This document shows, piece after piece, positions 35,213 to 47,316 of a DNA stretch of 64,000 bases. This DNA is from Streptomyces thinghirensis (lineage in GTDB: Bacteria > Actinomycetota > Actinomycetia > Streptomycetales > Streptomycetaceae). Numbering within the stretch: position 1 is the stretch's first letter; each line of letters begins with the position of its first letter. The notes under the pieces are model-generated. The model was not told where the DNA came from. It saw only the letters and a list, made by a program, of their open reading frames with translations, and ran no database searches. The stretch spans positions 62,001 through 126,000 of the forward strand of contig JAKFGP010000015.1 of assembly GCA_021502835.1 (NCBI GenBank), read 5' to 3'. Made by a program: the position numbers and the translations under genes.

Positions 35213-36392
35213 ATGGGCACCAGGACTTCATCAGGACTATTACAAGATCTCGCTACAAACCCCGCCGAGATCAAGAGGCGTACCCGGAGGCTCGCCCGCG
35301 AGTACCACCCCGGACGCCAACAAGGGAAACGTCAAGCGCGGAGGAGCGCTTCGCGGAGATCTCCGAGGCCAACGACATCCTCGGTGGCCCCAAGAAGCGC
35401 AAGGAGTACGACGAGGCCCGCAGCCTTCGGCAACGGCGGTTTCCGTCCGGGGCCGGGCGGCGCGGCGGCGGCGGCACCTTCAACTTCGATCTGGGCGACC
35501 TCGAGGCGGCGCCCAGGGCGGGGCCAGGCAGGGGCCGGCCTTCGGCGGGCGGGCTCGGCGACGTCTTCGGGGCCTGTTCAACCGCACCGGCGCCGGCGGC
35601 CCCGGCACCGGCACGCGGACCCAGCCGCGGCGTGGCCAGGACATCGAGTTCGAGGTCACCCTGAGCTTCACGGAGGCCATCGAGGGCGCGACGGTCCCGT
35701 TGCGCATGTCCTCGCAGGCACCCCTGCAAGGCCTGTTCGGGCACCGGCGACAAGAACGGCTACGCCGCGCGTGTGCCCGACCTGCGTCGGCACCGGGCAG
35801 GTCGCCCGGGGCTCGGGCGGCGGCTTCTCGCTCACCGACCCGTGCCCGGACTGCAAGGGCCGCGGCCTGATCGCGGAGGACCCCTGCGACATCTGCAAGG
35901 GCTCCGGACGCGCCAAGTCCTCCCGGACGATGCAGGTCCGCATCCCGGCCGGGGTGTCGGACGGGCAGCGCATCCGGCTGCGCGGCAGGGCGCACGCGGT
36001 GAGCGGGGCGGTCCGGCGGGCGACCTGTACGTGGTAGTGCACGTCAAGGAGCACCCCGTCTTCGGCCGCAAGGGCGACACCTCACCGTCACCGTCCCGGT
36101 GACGTACGCCGAGGCGGCCCTCGGCGGCGAGGTCCGGGTCCCGACGCTGGGCGGCCCGCCCGTCACGCTGAAGCTGCCGGCGGGGCACCGGGCGCGGCGC
36201 ACCATGCGCGCCCGGGGCAAGGGAGCGGTCCGCAAGGACGGCACCCAGCGGCGACCTTCTGGTCACCGTCCAGGTGAGTGTTTCCGAAGGACCTGACGGG
36301 GAAGGCTCGTGATGTGCGCTGGAGGCGTATCGCGAGGCGACCGCGACGAGGATCGCGGGCGGAGCTGAACCGAGGCCGCGAAGGGAGCTTGA
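35213..36392 (+). CDS. dnaJ: Chaperone DnaJ (Hsp40)
   Basis: J-domain co-chaperone. The start reads MGT then KDFI-KDYYK across a slip; LAREYHPDAN with the HPD motif is rebuilt by removing one C near 35310. [15 protein letters not shown] and [10 protein letters not shown] follow, then a Gly-rich linker. Zinc-finger repeats: [23 protein letters not shown] and [11 protein letters not shown], with the first repeat split by an indel near 35735. The C-terminal domains show [14 protein letters not shown] and [12 protein letters not shown]. The stop is rebuilt as AAKGA-TGA at 36392. The first 25 codons fit the family poorly, more than one indel explains. Confidence 0.83.
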
Positions 36393-36397
36393 CGGAG

Positions 36398-36858
36398 ATG
36401 GACGGTCGTCGACGCAACCGGTGAACTGACCGAGGACACCCCGGTCTACGTCATCTCGAGTGGCGTGGCCAGCTCTCCGGCCTGCACCCCGCAGACCCTG
36501 CGCCAGTACGACCGCCTCGGCCTGGTCTCCCCGGACCGCACGGCCGGCCGCGGCCGGCGCTACCTCGGCCCGCGACATCGAACCTGCTCCGCACGGTGCA
36601 GCAGTTGTCACCCAGGACGAGGGCATCAACCTGGCCGGAATCAAGCGCATCATCGAATTGGAGAACCAGGTCGCCGCGCTCCAGGCCCGCCTGGCGGAGC
36701 TGCAGGACGCCCTCGACGGCGCGGCCACGGCGATGCGCCAGCGCGAGGCGGCGGTACACGCCTCGTACCGCCGCGACCTGGTCCCGTACCAGGAGGTACA
36801 GCAGACCAGCGCCCTGGTGGTGTGGCGGCCCAAGCGGCACGGCCAGTCCTCGGACTGA
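36398..36858 (+). CDS. hspR: Heat-shock repressor HspR (MerR family)
   Basis: HspR binds HAIR sites and, with DnaK, represses dnaK and clpB. Blocks: MDGRRRN, ELTEDTPVYVIS, the MerR helix LHPQTLRQYDRLGLVSPDRT (rebuilt across a slip near 36490), AGRGRRY, DEGINLAGIKRIIELENQVA and the C-terminal coiled coil with AAVHASYRRDLVPY. Total ~152 residues. ATG at 36398, five bases after the dnaJ stop. Frameshifts near 36430, 36460, 36490, 36565 and 36615 are needed. Confidence 0.88.
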
Positions 36859-37042
36859 CGTCCCGCACAAGGCAGAACGGCGACGACCGGCCCGGAGGTT
36901 CCACCGGATCCGCAGCCACTCGGGCCGGTACGCAACGTTGCTGTCTCATTGGTCTGAGTACTTCTTGACGATTTAGTGAAGACAGCGTTGGCTTCCCTCA
37001 CCTGGGTCACCACTATACCGTGTGATCGGAAGGTAAAGCGCA

Positions 37043-38175
37043 GTGAACGAAAAGCCGTGCCCGTCGTATCTCGCCATATCCCTGGCCGCGTCCATGATGA
37101 CCTTCTCGCTGGCCTCTGTGGTGTGCTGGGCGCGTCCGAGAGCAGTGACGAGGCGAGTCCGACCAAGGGCAACGACATCACTGTGGGGCTGCTCCTGCCC
37201 CCCCGGAGAAGGCAGACACGCGCTACAGCAGTTCGACTACCCCCTACTTCAAGGCGAAGGTCGCCGACCTCACGCGCGACCAGGGCAACGTCAAGTACGC
37301 CCAACGCCGAGGCGAACGCCTCGAAGCAGGCCGACCAGATGCAGCAGATGATCGACGACCAGGTCGACGGTGATCGTCCTGGACGCGGTGGACGCGAAGT
37401 CCATCGGCACCGCCGTGCAGAAGGCCAAGGACGCCGGCATCCCCGTCATCGCCCACGACCGGCTGGCCGAGGGTCCGATCGACGCCTACATCTCCTTCGA
37501 CAACGAACTGGTCGGCGAGTGCAGGGCCGCTCCCTCATCGAGGCGCTCGGTGACGACGCGGACAGCTCCGACAAGATCGTCATGATGAACGGCTCGCCCA
37601 CCGACCCGGAACGCCGAGCAGTTCAAGGCGGGCGCGACGTCCGAGCTGAACGGCAAGGTGACGATCGCCCAGTCCTTCGACACCAAGGACTGGAAGCCGG
37701 AGAACGCCGAGGCGAACATGACCGAGGCGATCGAGAAGATCGGCAAGAACAACATCGCGGGCGTCTACTCCGCCAACGACGGCATGGCGGGCGGCGTCAT
37801 CAAGGCCCTGGAGGACGCGGGCGTCACCGACCTGCCGCCGATCACCGGCCAGGACGCGGAACTCTCCGCGGTGCAGCGGATCGTCACCGGCGAGCAGTAC
37901 ATGAGCGTGTACAAGTCCTACCCGCAGGAGGCCGAGAGCGCCGCGGAGATGGCCGTGGCGCGCGCGTCCAGGGCCGGGACATCCAGTTCGACGCCCTCGC
38001 CCGCGACAAGGTCGACAGCCCCACCCACAAGGGCATTCCCGCGCAGCTCGTCCCCGTTGTCGCCCTGACGCGGGACAACATCGAGCAGACCGTCATCGCG
38101 GACGGCTTCTACCAAGGTCTCCGACATCTGCACGGCCAAGTACGCGGCGGACTGCGCGGAGATCGACCGAAGTAG
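37043..38175 (+). CDS. Sugar ABC transporter substrate-binding lipoprotein (XylF/RbsB-like)
   Basis: Periplasmic-binding-protein fold (type 1), ~370 residues. The signal region LAISLAASMMTFSLA is followed, after a slip, by LCGVLGASESSDE, whose Cys may be the lipid anchor. The mature part: TKGNDITVGLLLP, QADQMQQMIDDQVD, VIVLDAVDAKSIGTAVQKA, DAYISFDNELVG, MTEAIEKIGKNNIAGVYSAN and LPPITGQDAELSAVQRIVTG. The best resemblance is to xylose-binding proteins. No permease or ATPase gene is adjacent, so it must borrow a transporter or act as a sensor. GGAAGG precedes the GTG start. Confidence 0.78.
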
Positions 38176-38325
38176 TCCGGTTCGGCCTCGGCCGACCGCC
38201 CTGGACGTACCTGTGGCAACCGGCATGTTCCGGCCGCCGTCCCACGCCGAGCCGTGTTGCGGACCCGGTCCCGGCCGCGCATAGTTGCGCTGCGGAAAGA
38301 GCCGGAACCGGGGGTGGGATGGGCG

Positions 38326-39372
38326 ATGGCCGGGCACGGGGCGGATGAGCATCCTCACGGTGCCGACCGGCTGTGCGCGGCGGGGGACCGCGTGTACTCC
38401 CGGGCCGTACGACGTGGCCGGGGTGCCCCGCCGGGACGCCGAGCCGGCCCCCCTGCCTCCTGGAACTGGCCCTGCTGCACCCCGACCCCGACGACATGGA
38501 CTGGCTGGTGCGCGACCTCGCCGCAGGAGGTCATGACCCGGCTGCTGCGCGGTGTCCACGACGAGGTCAACGCCAGTCACGGCGGGTGGGCTCCGCGGTG
38601 GAGGCCTTCGAGCGGTACGCGGGTCTCGGCCGCCAGCTCCAGACCCCGGCCGGCACGGAGGGCACGGCGATCCGCGTCCTGGACGGTCTGGGCCGCATCC
38701 AGGCCGCGATGGACGAGGCGACGCAGGCGTGCACGACGGAGGTGCTCACCGTCCAGCCCGGCGGCATCCGGCGTGAGCATGAGCTGTCGGAGGGCTGCAC
38801 CGGGCGCTGGCGCTGCGCGGGCGCGGGGTACGGATGCGGGACCTGTACACGCACGTGGCCCGGCACGGGCAGGGCCTGCTCAACTACCTGAGCTGATGGG
38901 CGACGCGGTGGAGGCCCGCACCCTCGACGAGGTCATCGACCACCTCATCCTCTTCGACCGCACGGTCGCCTTCATCCCCGCCAACACCGACCGCACGATG
39001 GCCCTGGAGCTGCGCCACCCCGCCCTGATCGCCTACCTGGTCACGGTCTTCGAACGCCTCTGGCGCCTGGCCCACCCCCCTGACCGCCCCCTCCCCGACA
39101 CCGGCATCGAGGGGCATCTCCCACCGCGAGCAGTCCATCGCGGCGCTGCTGGCGGAGGGCCACCAGGACGCGGTGATCGCGGAACGCCTGGGCATAAGCG
39201 TCCGCACGGCGCGGGCCCACATCGCCCGCCTCTCGGAGACCCTGGGCGCGGCCAGCCGCACGCAGCTGGGGTACGCATCGCCCAGGCCGGCCTGGATGGC
39301 TCTCCCCGCCTGCCCGCCGCGATCAGCGTGCCCGATCAGGCTCCGGGACGAGGATCCCCGACTGGCCGATGA
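38326..39372 (+). CDS. LuxR-type regulator with PLD-like middle domain, paralog A
   Basis: About 340 residues. N-terminal TrmB-like segment (PHGADRLCAAGDRVYSRAVR, LLELALLHPDPDDMDWLV), a phospholipase-D-like sensor region without catalytic HKD (EVLTVQPGG, VRMRDLYTHVARHGQGL, LDEVIDHLILFDRTVAFIPA) and a C-terminal LuxR helix-turn-helix (EQSIAALLAEGHQDAVIAER, then LGISVRTARAHIARLSETLG). Two close relatives follow on the minus strand. The natural end is probably near 39295 (GYRIAQAG); the open frame runs on to 39372 and overlaps paralog B. Four frameshifts. Confidence 0.72.
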   Translation: MAGHGADEHPHGADRLCAAGDRVYSRAVRRGRGAPPGRRAGPPASWNWPCCTPTPTTWTGWCATSPQEVMTRLLRGVHDEVNASHGGWAPRWRPSSGTRVSAASSRPRPARRARRSASWTVWAASRPRWTRRRRRARRRCSPSSPAASGVSMSCRRAAPGAGAARARGTDAGPVHARGPARAGPAQLPELMGDAVEARTLDEVIDHLILFDRTVAFIPANTDRTMALELRHPALIAYLVTVFERLWRLAHPPDRPLPDTGIEGHLPPRAVHRGAAGGGPPGRGDRGTPGHKRPHGAGPHRPPLGDPGRGQPHAAGVRIAQAGLDGSPRLPAAISVPDQAPGRGSPTGR

Positions 39373-40317
39373 GGTAGCCGAGCTGTGCCCGGCTTTCGCT
39401 ACCGAGGGTGGCGGCGAGTTTGGCGATGTGGACGCGGGCGGTGCGGACGTTCATGCCGAGGCGGTCGGCTATGTCGGCGTCGGTGTGGCCTTCGATGAGG
39501 AGAGCGGCTATGGCGCGTTGGCGGGGGTGATGCCGTTGAGGGTGGGGGGTTCGACGCCGTGGGGGTGCATGGGGGTGGCGAGGCGCCAGAGGCGGTCGAA
39601 GGTGTTGATGAAGTAGGAGATCAGGGCGGGGTGGCGGACTTCCAGGGCGAGTGAGCGGTCGGCGCTGGCGGGGATGAAGGCGACCGTGCGATCCACGATG
39701 ATGAGGCGTTCGGTGATCTCGTCGAGGGTGCGCCTCCACGTCGCCCGTCAGTTGCTCGTAGCGGGCGCGTGAGTATGCGGCGTGGCGTGCGGTGTGCTGG
39801 TAAAGCGCGCGCATGCGAGCGCTACGGTCGAGGAAGGCCTGGTCCCGCCTGATGGCCCCTTCGAGGATGTCGGGGCGTCTGGAGACCTTCGAATCGTAGG
39901 GCTGAATCGCCAGCAACCTCGTGCCTGCCCTCGACCATGGCTTCCTCGATGGCCTGCCCTGTGCGCTCCCTACTACTGAGGATTCTGAGTGCCGGAGTGT
40001 CCTCGCTCGCCGTCGCACGCGCGCCGAGGCGCATGAGGGGTTCGAAGACATCCGCCAGGCGTTCACCACGCCTTCGCTCGCGGGCTATGCGGTCTTCCGA
40101 CGTGCGCAGCAGTCGTTGCAGGGCGACGGTCGGCGAAACGGGCTCCAACCTATTCAGGTTCTCGAGGGCCGGGTGGAGCAAGCCCTTGTCGAGCAGGCAG
40201 GGCCGCCGCTGCCGCGTGCGTGCCGGAGATGTACCCCTCGCGTAGTGCGCGGGCATAGAGCTCCAGACCCGCATCACACAACTCCTCCGATCCGTGACGG
40301 TGCGCCTCTGGGGTCAC
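39323..40317 (-). CDS. LuxR-type regulator with PLD-like middle domain, paralog B
   Basis: Same architecture as A: HRHGSEELCDAGLELYARAL, then LLDKGLLHPALENLNRLEPV, ALRILSSRERTGQAIEEAM, RMRALYQHTARHAAYSRARY, VDRTVAFIPASADRSLALEV and the HTH IAALLIEGHTDADIADRLGM followed by NVRTARVHIAKLAATLGSES. The C-terminus is GQSGILVPEPDRAR. The GTG start at 40317 is chosen by alignment with A and C. About 331 residues. Converges with A and is co-directional with C, 26 bases downstream of the C stop. Confidence 0.72.
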
Positions 40318-40343
40318 ATGCAACTCTCTTCGTCGAAGGCGAG

Positions 40344-41368
40344 TCAGTGCTTCTGCGCCAGGAGCCCGGACTGGGCTATCAGGTAGCCGAGCTGGGCACG
40401 GCTTCCGCTTCCGAGAGCAACCGCCAGTTTCGCGATATGGGCTCGACAGGTGCGCACGTTCATGCCGAGACGCCGGGCGATGGCCTCGTCGACGTGGCCC
40501 TCGACGAGCAGCTTGGCGATGGAGCGCTGGACGCCGGTGATCCCGTCCGTGGGGGGAGCATAAGCGGGTTCCTCGAGTAGCGGCACCGCACGGGCCCACA
40601 GTTGCTCGAACACCTTGACCAGATAGTCCACCAGGCCGGGGTGGCGAAGTTCCAGGGCAACTTGACGGTCGTCGCGCGCCGGGATGAAGGCCACAGTCCG
40701 ATCAAAGATCATCAGCCGCTCGATGAGTTCCTCGAGGGTGCGGATCTCGACCTTGCCCTTCGCCATGATCTCCGCGTATGCGAGAGTGCCCTGACTGTGC
40801 CGGACAGTGTGCTGATACAGCGTGCGCATCGACACGCCCCGTTCGATGACGTCCTGAGCCTCGCTTCCAGAGCGGTGCCCAGTACGTGTTCACTGCGGCC
40901 TCCGCCCGGTTGGACGGTGAGCACTTCCGACTGGCACTCCGCCGTGGCGCGTTCTATGGCCGAGTTGATGCGCCTCGATTCCCTCATGCACCGTGACGGC
41001 ATGCGTCTCGCCGGGGCTCTGTGCGCTGATGGCCATGAATGGCTCGAAGGAGTCGGCCAACTCGATGGCGAGGTGCCTGCGTTCCTGGATCTCTCGTTCC
41101 AGGGGATGCAGGCGCTGGAGCCAATCGCTGTGGCCGGCGGTACCGGCCGCAGCCAGTTCAGGTCATCCGGATCCGGGTGTAGCAGCGCGAACTCCAGCAG
41201 GCACGGGGCCGTCTCGGCTTCCGTACGAGCGATGCGTCCCAGACGAAGCGCGTCGGCGTACAGGCGTCCTCCGTCGTCACAGAGGTTCACCATCCCATGA
41301 GGATGCGTCCCGTTTATATCCGTATTAGGCAAATCTCCACCCCCAGGGTCCTGAACATGCAGGAACAT
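40344..41368 (-). CDS. LuxR-type regulator with PLD-like middle domain, paralog C
   Basis: Same family as A and B: THPHGMVNLCDDGGRLYADA, LLEFALLHPDPDDLNWLRPV, SEVLTVQPGG, MRTLYQHTVRHSQGTLAYAE, LEELIERLMIFDRTVAFIPA and HTH IAKLLVEGHVDEAIARRLGM, NVRTCRAHIAKLAVALGSGS, ending SGLLAQKH. The start is uncertain: ATG at 41368 (MFLHVQDPGGGD) or 41293 (MVNLCDDGG). About 340 residues with several frameshifts. It is divergent from the DLGWD peptide gene, with 74 bases between them, so it may control it. Confidence 0.7.
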
Positions 41369-41442
41369 GATGCACCGATCCTGTGGCTTTGACGTGGCTT
41401 GATGAGCCATCGTCTTGAAGGCGGGGGAGAGACACCGGGGAA

Positions 41443-41635
41443 GTGAGGACGAAGCCCATCATGTGCAAGAGAATGCTTCGCTCGATGCTTGCCGTTGCCT
41501 TCTCCGCAGGGCTGGTCTTCGGTACGGCGACCGGTTTGGACCTCGGCTGGGACAGCAGCAAGTTCGTCGTGGACCGACGCCAAGGGCGTGCCCGACCTTG
41601 GCTGGGATGTGGTGCAGGCAGGTGTAAGGGTATGA
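41443..41635 (+). CDS. Short secreted peptide with two DLGWD repeats
   Basis: About 64 residues. A basic start (MRTKPIMCKRML) precedes a hydrophobic signal (AVAFSAGLVFGTATG). The mature part is only ~35 residues: LDLGWDSSKFVV, then, after a one-base slip near 41572, TDAKGVPDLGWDVVQAGVRV and a stop. The pentapeptide DLGWD occurs twice, 20-25 residues apart. The stop overlaps the next start (ATGA). GTG at 41443 or ATG at 41461 could start it. I know no function. A processed or modified peptide, or a cell-surface peptide, are possibilities. Downstream is a Rieske-related gene; upstream and divergent is a LuxR-type regulator. Confidence 0.6.
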
Positions 41636-42026
41636 CCACCCCGCCTGACGACCGCTCCTTCCGTCGTGAAATGGCCACCGCCTACCGCTCCGGCTGGCAC
41701 TTCATCGACCTGGTCACCGCGATCCCCCACGCCGGTGACTCCCTGATGGTGACCGTCTTCGGCGAGCCGGTCGTCGTCACGTTGGACGAGGACGGCGACG
41801 TACGGGCGTACCGGTGTCTGCGGCGGCCTCGGGGGGCGCCGCAGCCCGTGCGGTGCGCCATCCGATACGGAATGATCTTTGTGAACCTGGACCAGAGGGA
41901 CCACCGGCTCGCGCAGCCGGAGGACCCCGAAGTGAGGACCATCTCGGCCACCCCCCGCAGCGCCCGACGCGATTCCCCGTCGTTACAAATCGCTCAGGTG
42001 CTTCCCCGGCGGCGGCGTCACCGTGA
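41632..42026 (+). CDS. Rieske-oxygenase-related protein lacking cluster ligands
   Basis: About 130 residues. The N-terminus YRSGWHFIDLVTAIPHAGDS and VFGEPVVVTLDEDGDVRAY follow the start of ring-hydroxylating dioxygenase alpha subunits. Where CxH...CxxH ligands should come, the sequence reads RCLRRPRGAPQPVRCAIR and joins directly to YGMIFVNLDQRDHRL, a block that normally follows the Rieske domain. The 2Fe-2S site is therefore missing. Translation is coupled to the DLGWD peptide by ATGA. No in-frame stop exists before the hairpin at 42012; the TGA at 42024 in the next frame (ending SGASPAAASP) is the likely end. Confidence 0.6.
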
Positions 42027-42055
42027 CCTGAACACGGTGACGCCGCTGTCGTTTT
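42012..42055 (+). terminator. Intrinsic terminator after the peptide/Rieske pair
   Basis: GCGGCGTCACCGTG and CACGGTGACGCCGC pair perfectly over 14 bp around a 7-base loop, followed by TGTCGTTTTC. It closes the two-gene unit and separates it from clpB. Confidence 0.88.
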
Positions 42056-42165
42056 CGGCGGCATTTCGGGGTATCGGCCCTGCTCCCAGGCTGGCCGAAA
42101 AGGCTCTCGTGCGGGGGAAGTGGGCACCCTGGTGGCATCCGGCGGGAACCCGCGCCCGTTTCCTC

Positions 42166-42186
42166 CTTGAGTGGAATAGACTCAAC
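42166..42186. promoter_or_regulatory. HAIR element upstream of clpB
   Basis: CTTGAGT-N7-ACTCAAC matches the HspR consensus at 13 of 14 fixed positions. It lies 77 bases upstream of the clpB start, as in S. albus and S. coelicolor where clpB belongs to the HspR regulon. Confidence 0.85.
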
Positions 42187-42263
42187 TTTGTGTACGTTGT
42201 CTGAGTCAGCACTGGGAGACATGGCCGACCGCCGACGGCCGACACGAGGAGGAGAGCCAGAAC

Positions 42264-44855
<2,592 letters not shown>

Positions 44856-44889
44856 GGCGCGGCAAGGCGCTGGAGGCGCGGTGCGATGC

Positions 44890-44928
44890 GCGGCGGCCCG
44901 TCACCCCCCGGTGGGTGGCGGGCCGCCG
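44890..44928 (+). terminator. Hairpin after clpB
   Basis: GCGGCGGCCCGTCACCC pairs with GGGTGGCGGGCCGCCGT with one bulge. It lies 35 bases after the clpB stop. No T-tract, which is common in this GC range. Confidence 0.65.
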
Positions 44929-44932
44929 TGCG

Positions 44933-45226
44933 TCACACGGTGAGGTCGACGTCGACGTCGCCGCCCGCGCGGAACTCCGTCGTGGGCGCGGGCGCGTCCG
45001 GGCAGGTGTGCGCCGGCCGGTCCTGGACACCGCATGCCCGGCATGCGGGAGGTCGCGCTGTGTCGAATGCCCTGGAAGCCCCTGCATCGTGCACCTCCCG
45101 ACCGGCCGCGCGCCGTCCGGCAGGGCGGCCTCGCCGGCGTTCCGGTCGTCCGGTTCGGGTCCGCGTGCCCTCGCCGCCGCGTTCCGTGTCCGCCCCATGG
45201 CCCGCGTCCGTCCGCCCGGCGTCCAC
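44933..45226 (-). CDS. Possible small Cys-containing hypothetical protein
   Basis: A minus-strand frame ending CPDAPAPTTEFRAGGDVDVD then LTV and a stop, with CRACGVQD shortly before. The acidic, low-Arg ending looks more like protein than the Arg-rich upstream part, so only the last 40-60 codons may be genuine. No family recognised. The rest of the 44856-45334 gap shows nothing else apart from the clpB hairpin. Confidence 0.3.
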   Translation of the reverse strand: MDAGRTDAGHGADTERGGEGTRTRTGRPERRRGRPAGRRAAGREVHDAGASRAFDTARPPACRACGVQDRPAHTCPDAPAPTTEFRAGGDVDVDLTV

Positions 45227-45334
45227 CCGACCGGCCGGATCATGTCAGCCCAGGGCTGACAGGCCCCCCGGCGGGCTGCCACGCCCCTCCCCGTATGGGG
45301 AGGATGGCCAGATCCGTACGAAGGGAAATTCACG

Positions 45335-45870
45335 GTGACCATCGATCCGTCCTCGATTCCGAACTCGGGGCAAGCAGCCCGAGCCGCAGTCCCAAGGACC
45401 GGCGGGCCCCGTCGTCCCGGATCAGGATCTTGTAAGCAGCTCCTCGAACAGATGGAGCTGAAGTATGTCGTCGACGACGAGGGTGACCTCGCGGCGCCGT
45501 GGGAGCAGTTCCGTACGTACTTCATGTTCCGCGGCGAGGGTGACCAGCAGGTCTTCTCGGTGCGGACGTTCTACGACCGGCCTCACCAGATCGACGAGAA
45601 GCCGCAGCTGCTGGAGTCGATCGACGACTGGAACCGGCGCACCCTGTGGCCCAAGGTGTACTCCCACACCCACGACGACGGCACCGTCCGCCTGATCGGC
45701 GAGGCGCAGATGCTGATCGGCATGGGCATCAGCCTGGAGCACTTCGTCTCCTCGACGGTCAGCCTGGGTCCGCGCCGCCATCGAGTTCGACCGGTGGCTC
45801 GTGGAGCAGCTCGGCCTGGAGCAGGAGGTCAACGAGTCGGAGAAGCCGACGGACGAGGACGGCCGAATAG
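45335..45870 (+). CDS. YbjN-domain protein (type III secretion chaperone-like fold)
   Basis: About 178 residues. The start MTIDPSSIPN is followed by two slips and DLVKQLLEQMELKYVVDDEG, then FRTYFMFRGEGDQQVFSVRT, SIDDWNRRTLWPKVYSHTHD, IGEAQMLIGMGISLEHFVSS and, after a slip near 45770, AAIEFDRWLVEQLGLEQEV. This is the YbjN pattern kept across actinobacteria; its role is unknown. GAAGGGAAA precedes the GTG start. The end is rebuilt as an acidic tail (NESEKPTDEDG) with TAG at 45870. Confidence 0.78.
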
Positions 45871-45885
45871 TCCGTCCCGTGTGAG

Positions 45886-45927
45886 GAGAGCCCGGCCCGG
45901 CGGTGATGATGCCGGGGCCGGGCTCTC
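45886..45927. terminator. Strong bidirectional terminator between convergent genes
   Basis: GAGAGCCCGGCCCGGC pairs with GCCGGGGCCGGGCTCTC around GGTGATGAT. It lies between the ybjN-like stop and the aminotransferase stop. Confidence 0.82.
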
Positions 45928-45932
45928 ACCGT

Positions 45933-47132
45933 TCACCCCGCCAGCGTCTTCAGCCGCCGCACCGCCTCTTCCAGTACCGAGGTCCGCTTGCAGAACGCGA
46001 AGCGGACGAAGGGGGCGCCCGCCTCACGGTGGTCGTAGAAGACCGCGTTGGGGACGGCGACGACGCCGGCCCGTTCCGGCAGGCCGCGGCAGAAGGCGAA
46101 GCCGTCGCTCTCGCCGAGGGGGCGGATGTCGGTGGTGACGAAGTACGTCCCGGCGGGGCGGTAGACGCCGAAGCCCGCCTCTGCCAGGCCCGCCGCCAGC
46201 AGGTCCCGCTTGGCCTGCATGTCCGCGCGGTAGGCGGTGAAGTAGGAGTCGGGCAGCGCGAGGGCCTCGGCGACCGCGTACTGGAAGGGCCCGGAGGCCA
46301 CGTACGTCAGGTACTGCTTGGCCGAGCGGACCGCCGTGACCAGGGCGGGCGAGGCGGTGATCCAGCCGACCTTCCAGCCCGTGAAGGGAGTACGTCTTGC
46401 CGGCCGACCCGATGGTCACCGTGCGCTCGCGCATCCCGGGGAAGCTCGCCAGGGGATGTGCTCGGCCGTGTCGAAGACCAGGTGCTCGTAGACCTCGTCC
46501 GTCACCACCAGCAGGTCCCGTTCCACGGCCAGCTCGGCGATGGCCGCCAGCTCGTCGCGGGTCAGGACGGTGCCCGTCGGGTTGTGGGGGGTGTTCAGCA
46601 GCAGCAGGCGGGTGCGGTCGGTGACCGCGTCGCGCAGTTCGTCGAGGTCGAGGCGGAAGGTGCCCTCGTGCGGGCGCAGGGTCACGGGTACGCGCGTACC
46701 GCCCGCCATCGCGATGCAGGCCGCGTACGAGTCGTAGTACGGCTCCAGCGCCACGACCTCGTCGCCGGGCTCCAGCAGGGCGAGCAGGGAGGCGGCGATG
46801 GCCTCCGTGGCGCCGGCCGTGACCAGGACCTCGGTGTCCGGGTCGTAGGACAGGCCGTAGCGGCGCTCCTGGTGGGCGGCGACGGCGGTACGCAGCTCCG
46901 GGACGCCGGGGCCCGGCGGGTACTGGTTGCCGCGTCCGTCGCGCAGCGCCCGTACGGCGGCCCTCCTGATCTCCTCGGGACCGTCGGTGTCCGGGAAACC
47001 CTGGCCCAGGTTGATCGCCCCGGTCCGCACGGCCAGGGCGGACATCTCCGCGAAGATCGTCGTCCCGAACTCGGCGAGCCGGCGGTTGAGGAAGGGGCGG
47101 GCGCTGGAGCTCATGGAGGTCATGGAGGTCAT
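45933..47132 (-). CDS. PLP-dependent aminotransferase, class I
   Basis: About 399 residues, fold type I. INLGQGFPDTDGPEEIRRAA, TAGATEAIAASLLALLEPGD, EPYYDSYAACIAMAGG, NTPHNPTGTVLTRDEL (NPTG substrate loop), VVTDEVYEHLVFD and the PLP lysine in GSAGKTYS, then YRPAGTYFVTTD. It belongs to the aspartate/kynurenine aminotransferase group; the exact amino donor is not readable. The ATG at 47132 lies in a triple MTSM repeat and the third ATG (47114) is also possible. One frameshift pair near 46390-46450. Confidence 0.82.
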
Positions 47133-47316
47133 CCTGTGCCGAACCTCTGGAGTTCCTCAACTCTGCTTTGGGGCGTGGTGGAGAGGGGCATCTCCCGTTC
47201 ACGCAACGAACTTCGCAGCGTCACAACGAGCTTCGAACAGAGAGCGAGGCGCCCAACGGGGGGCTGCTTCGGGGGAACTCCGGGCGCGAGCCCGGGAAGC
47301 GGAAGGAGGTGGCGCC

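Noticed and set aside
37043..38175. A full sugar ABC transporter operon
   Set aside because: Only the binding lipoprotein is present. The following gene is a regulator, and no permease or ATPase gene lies nearby.
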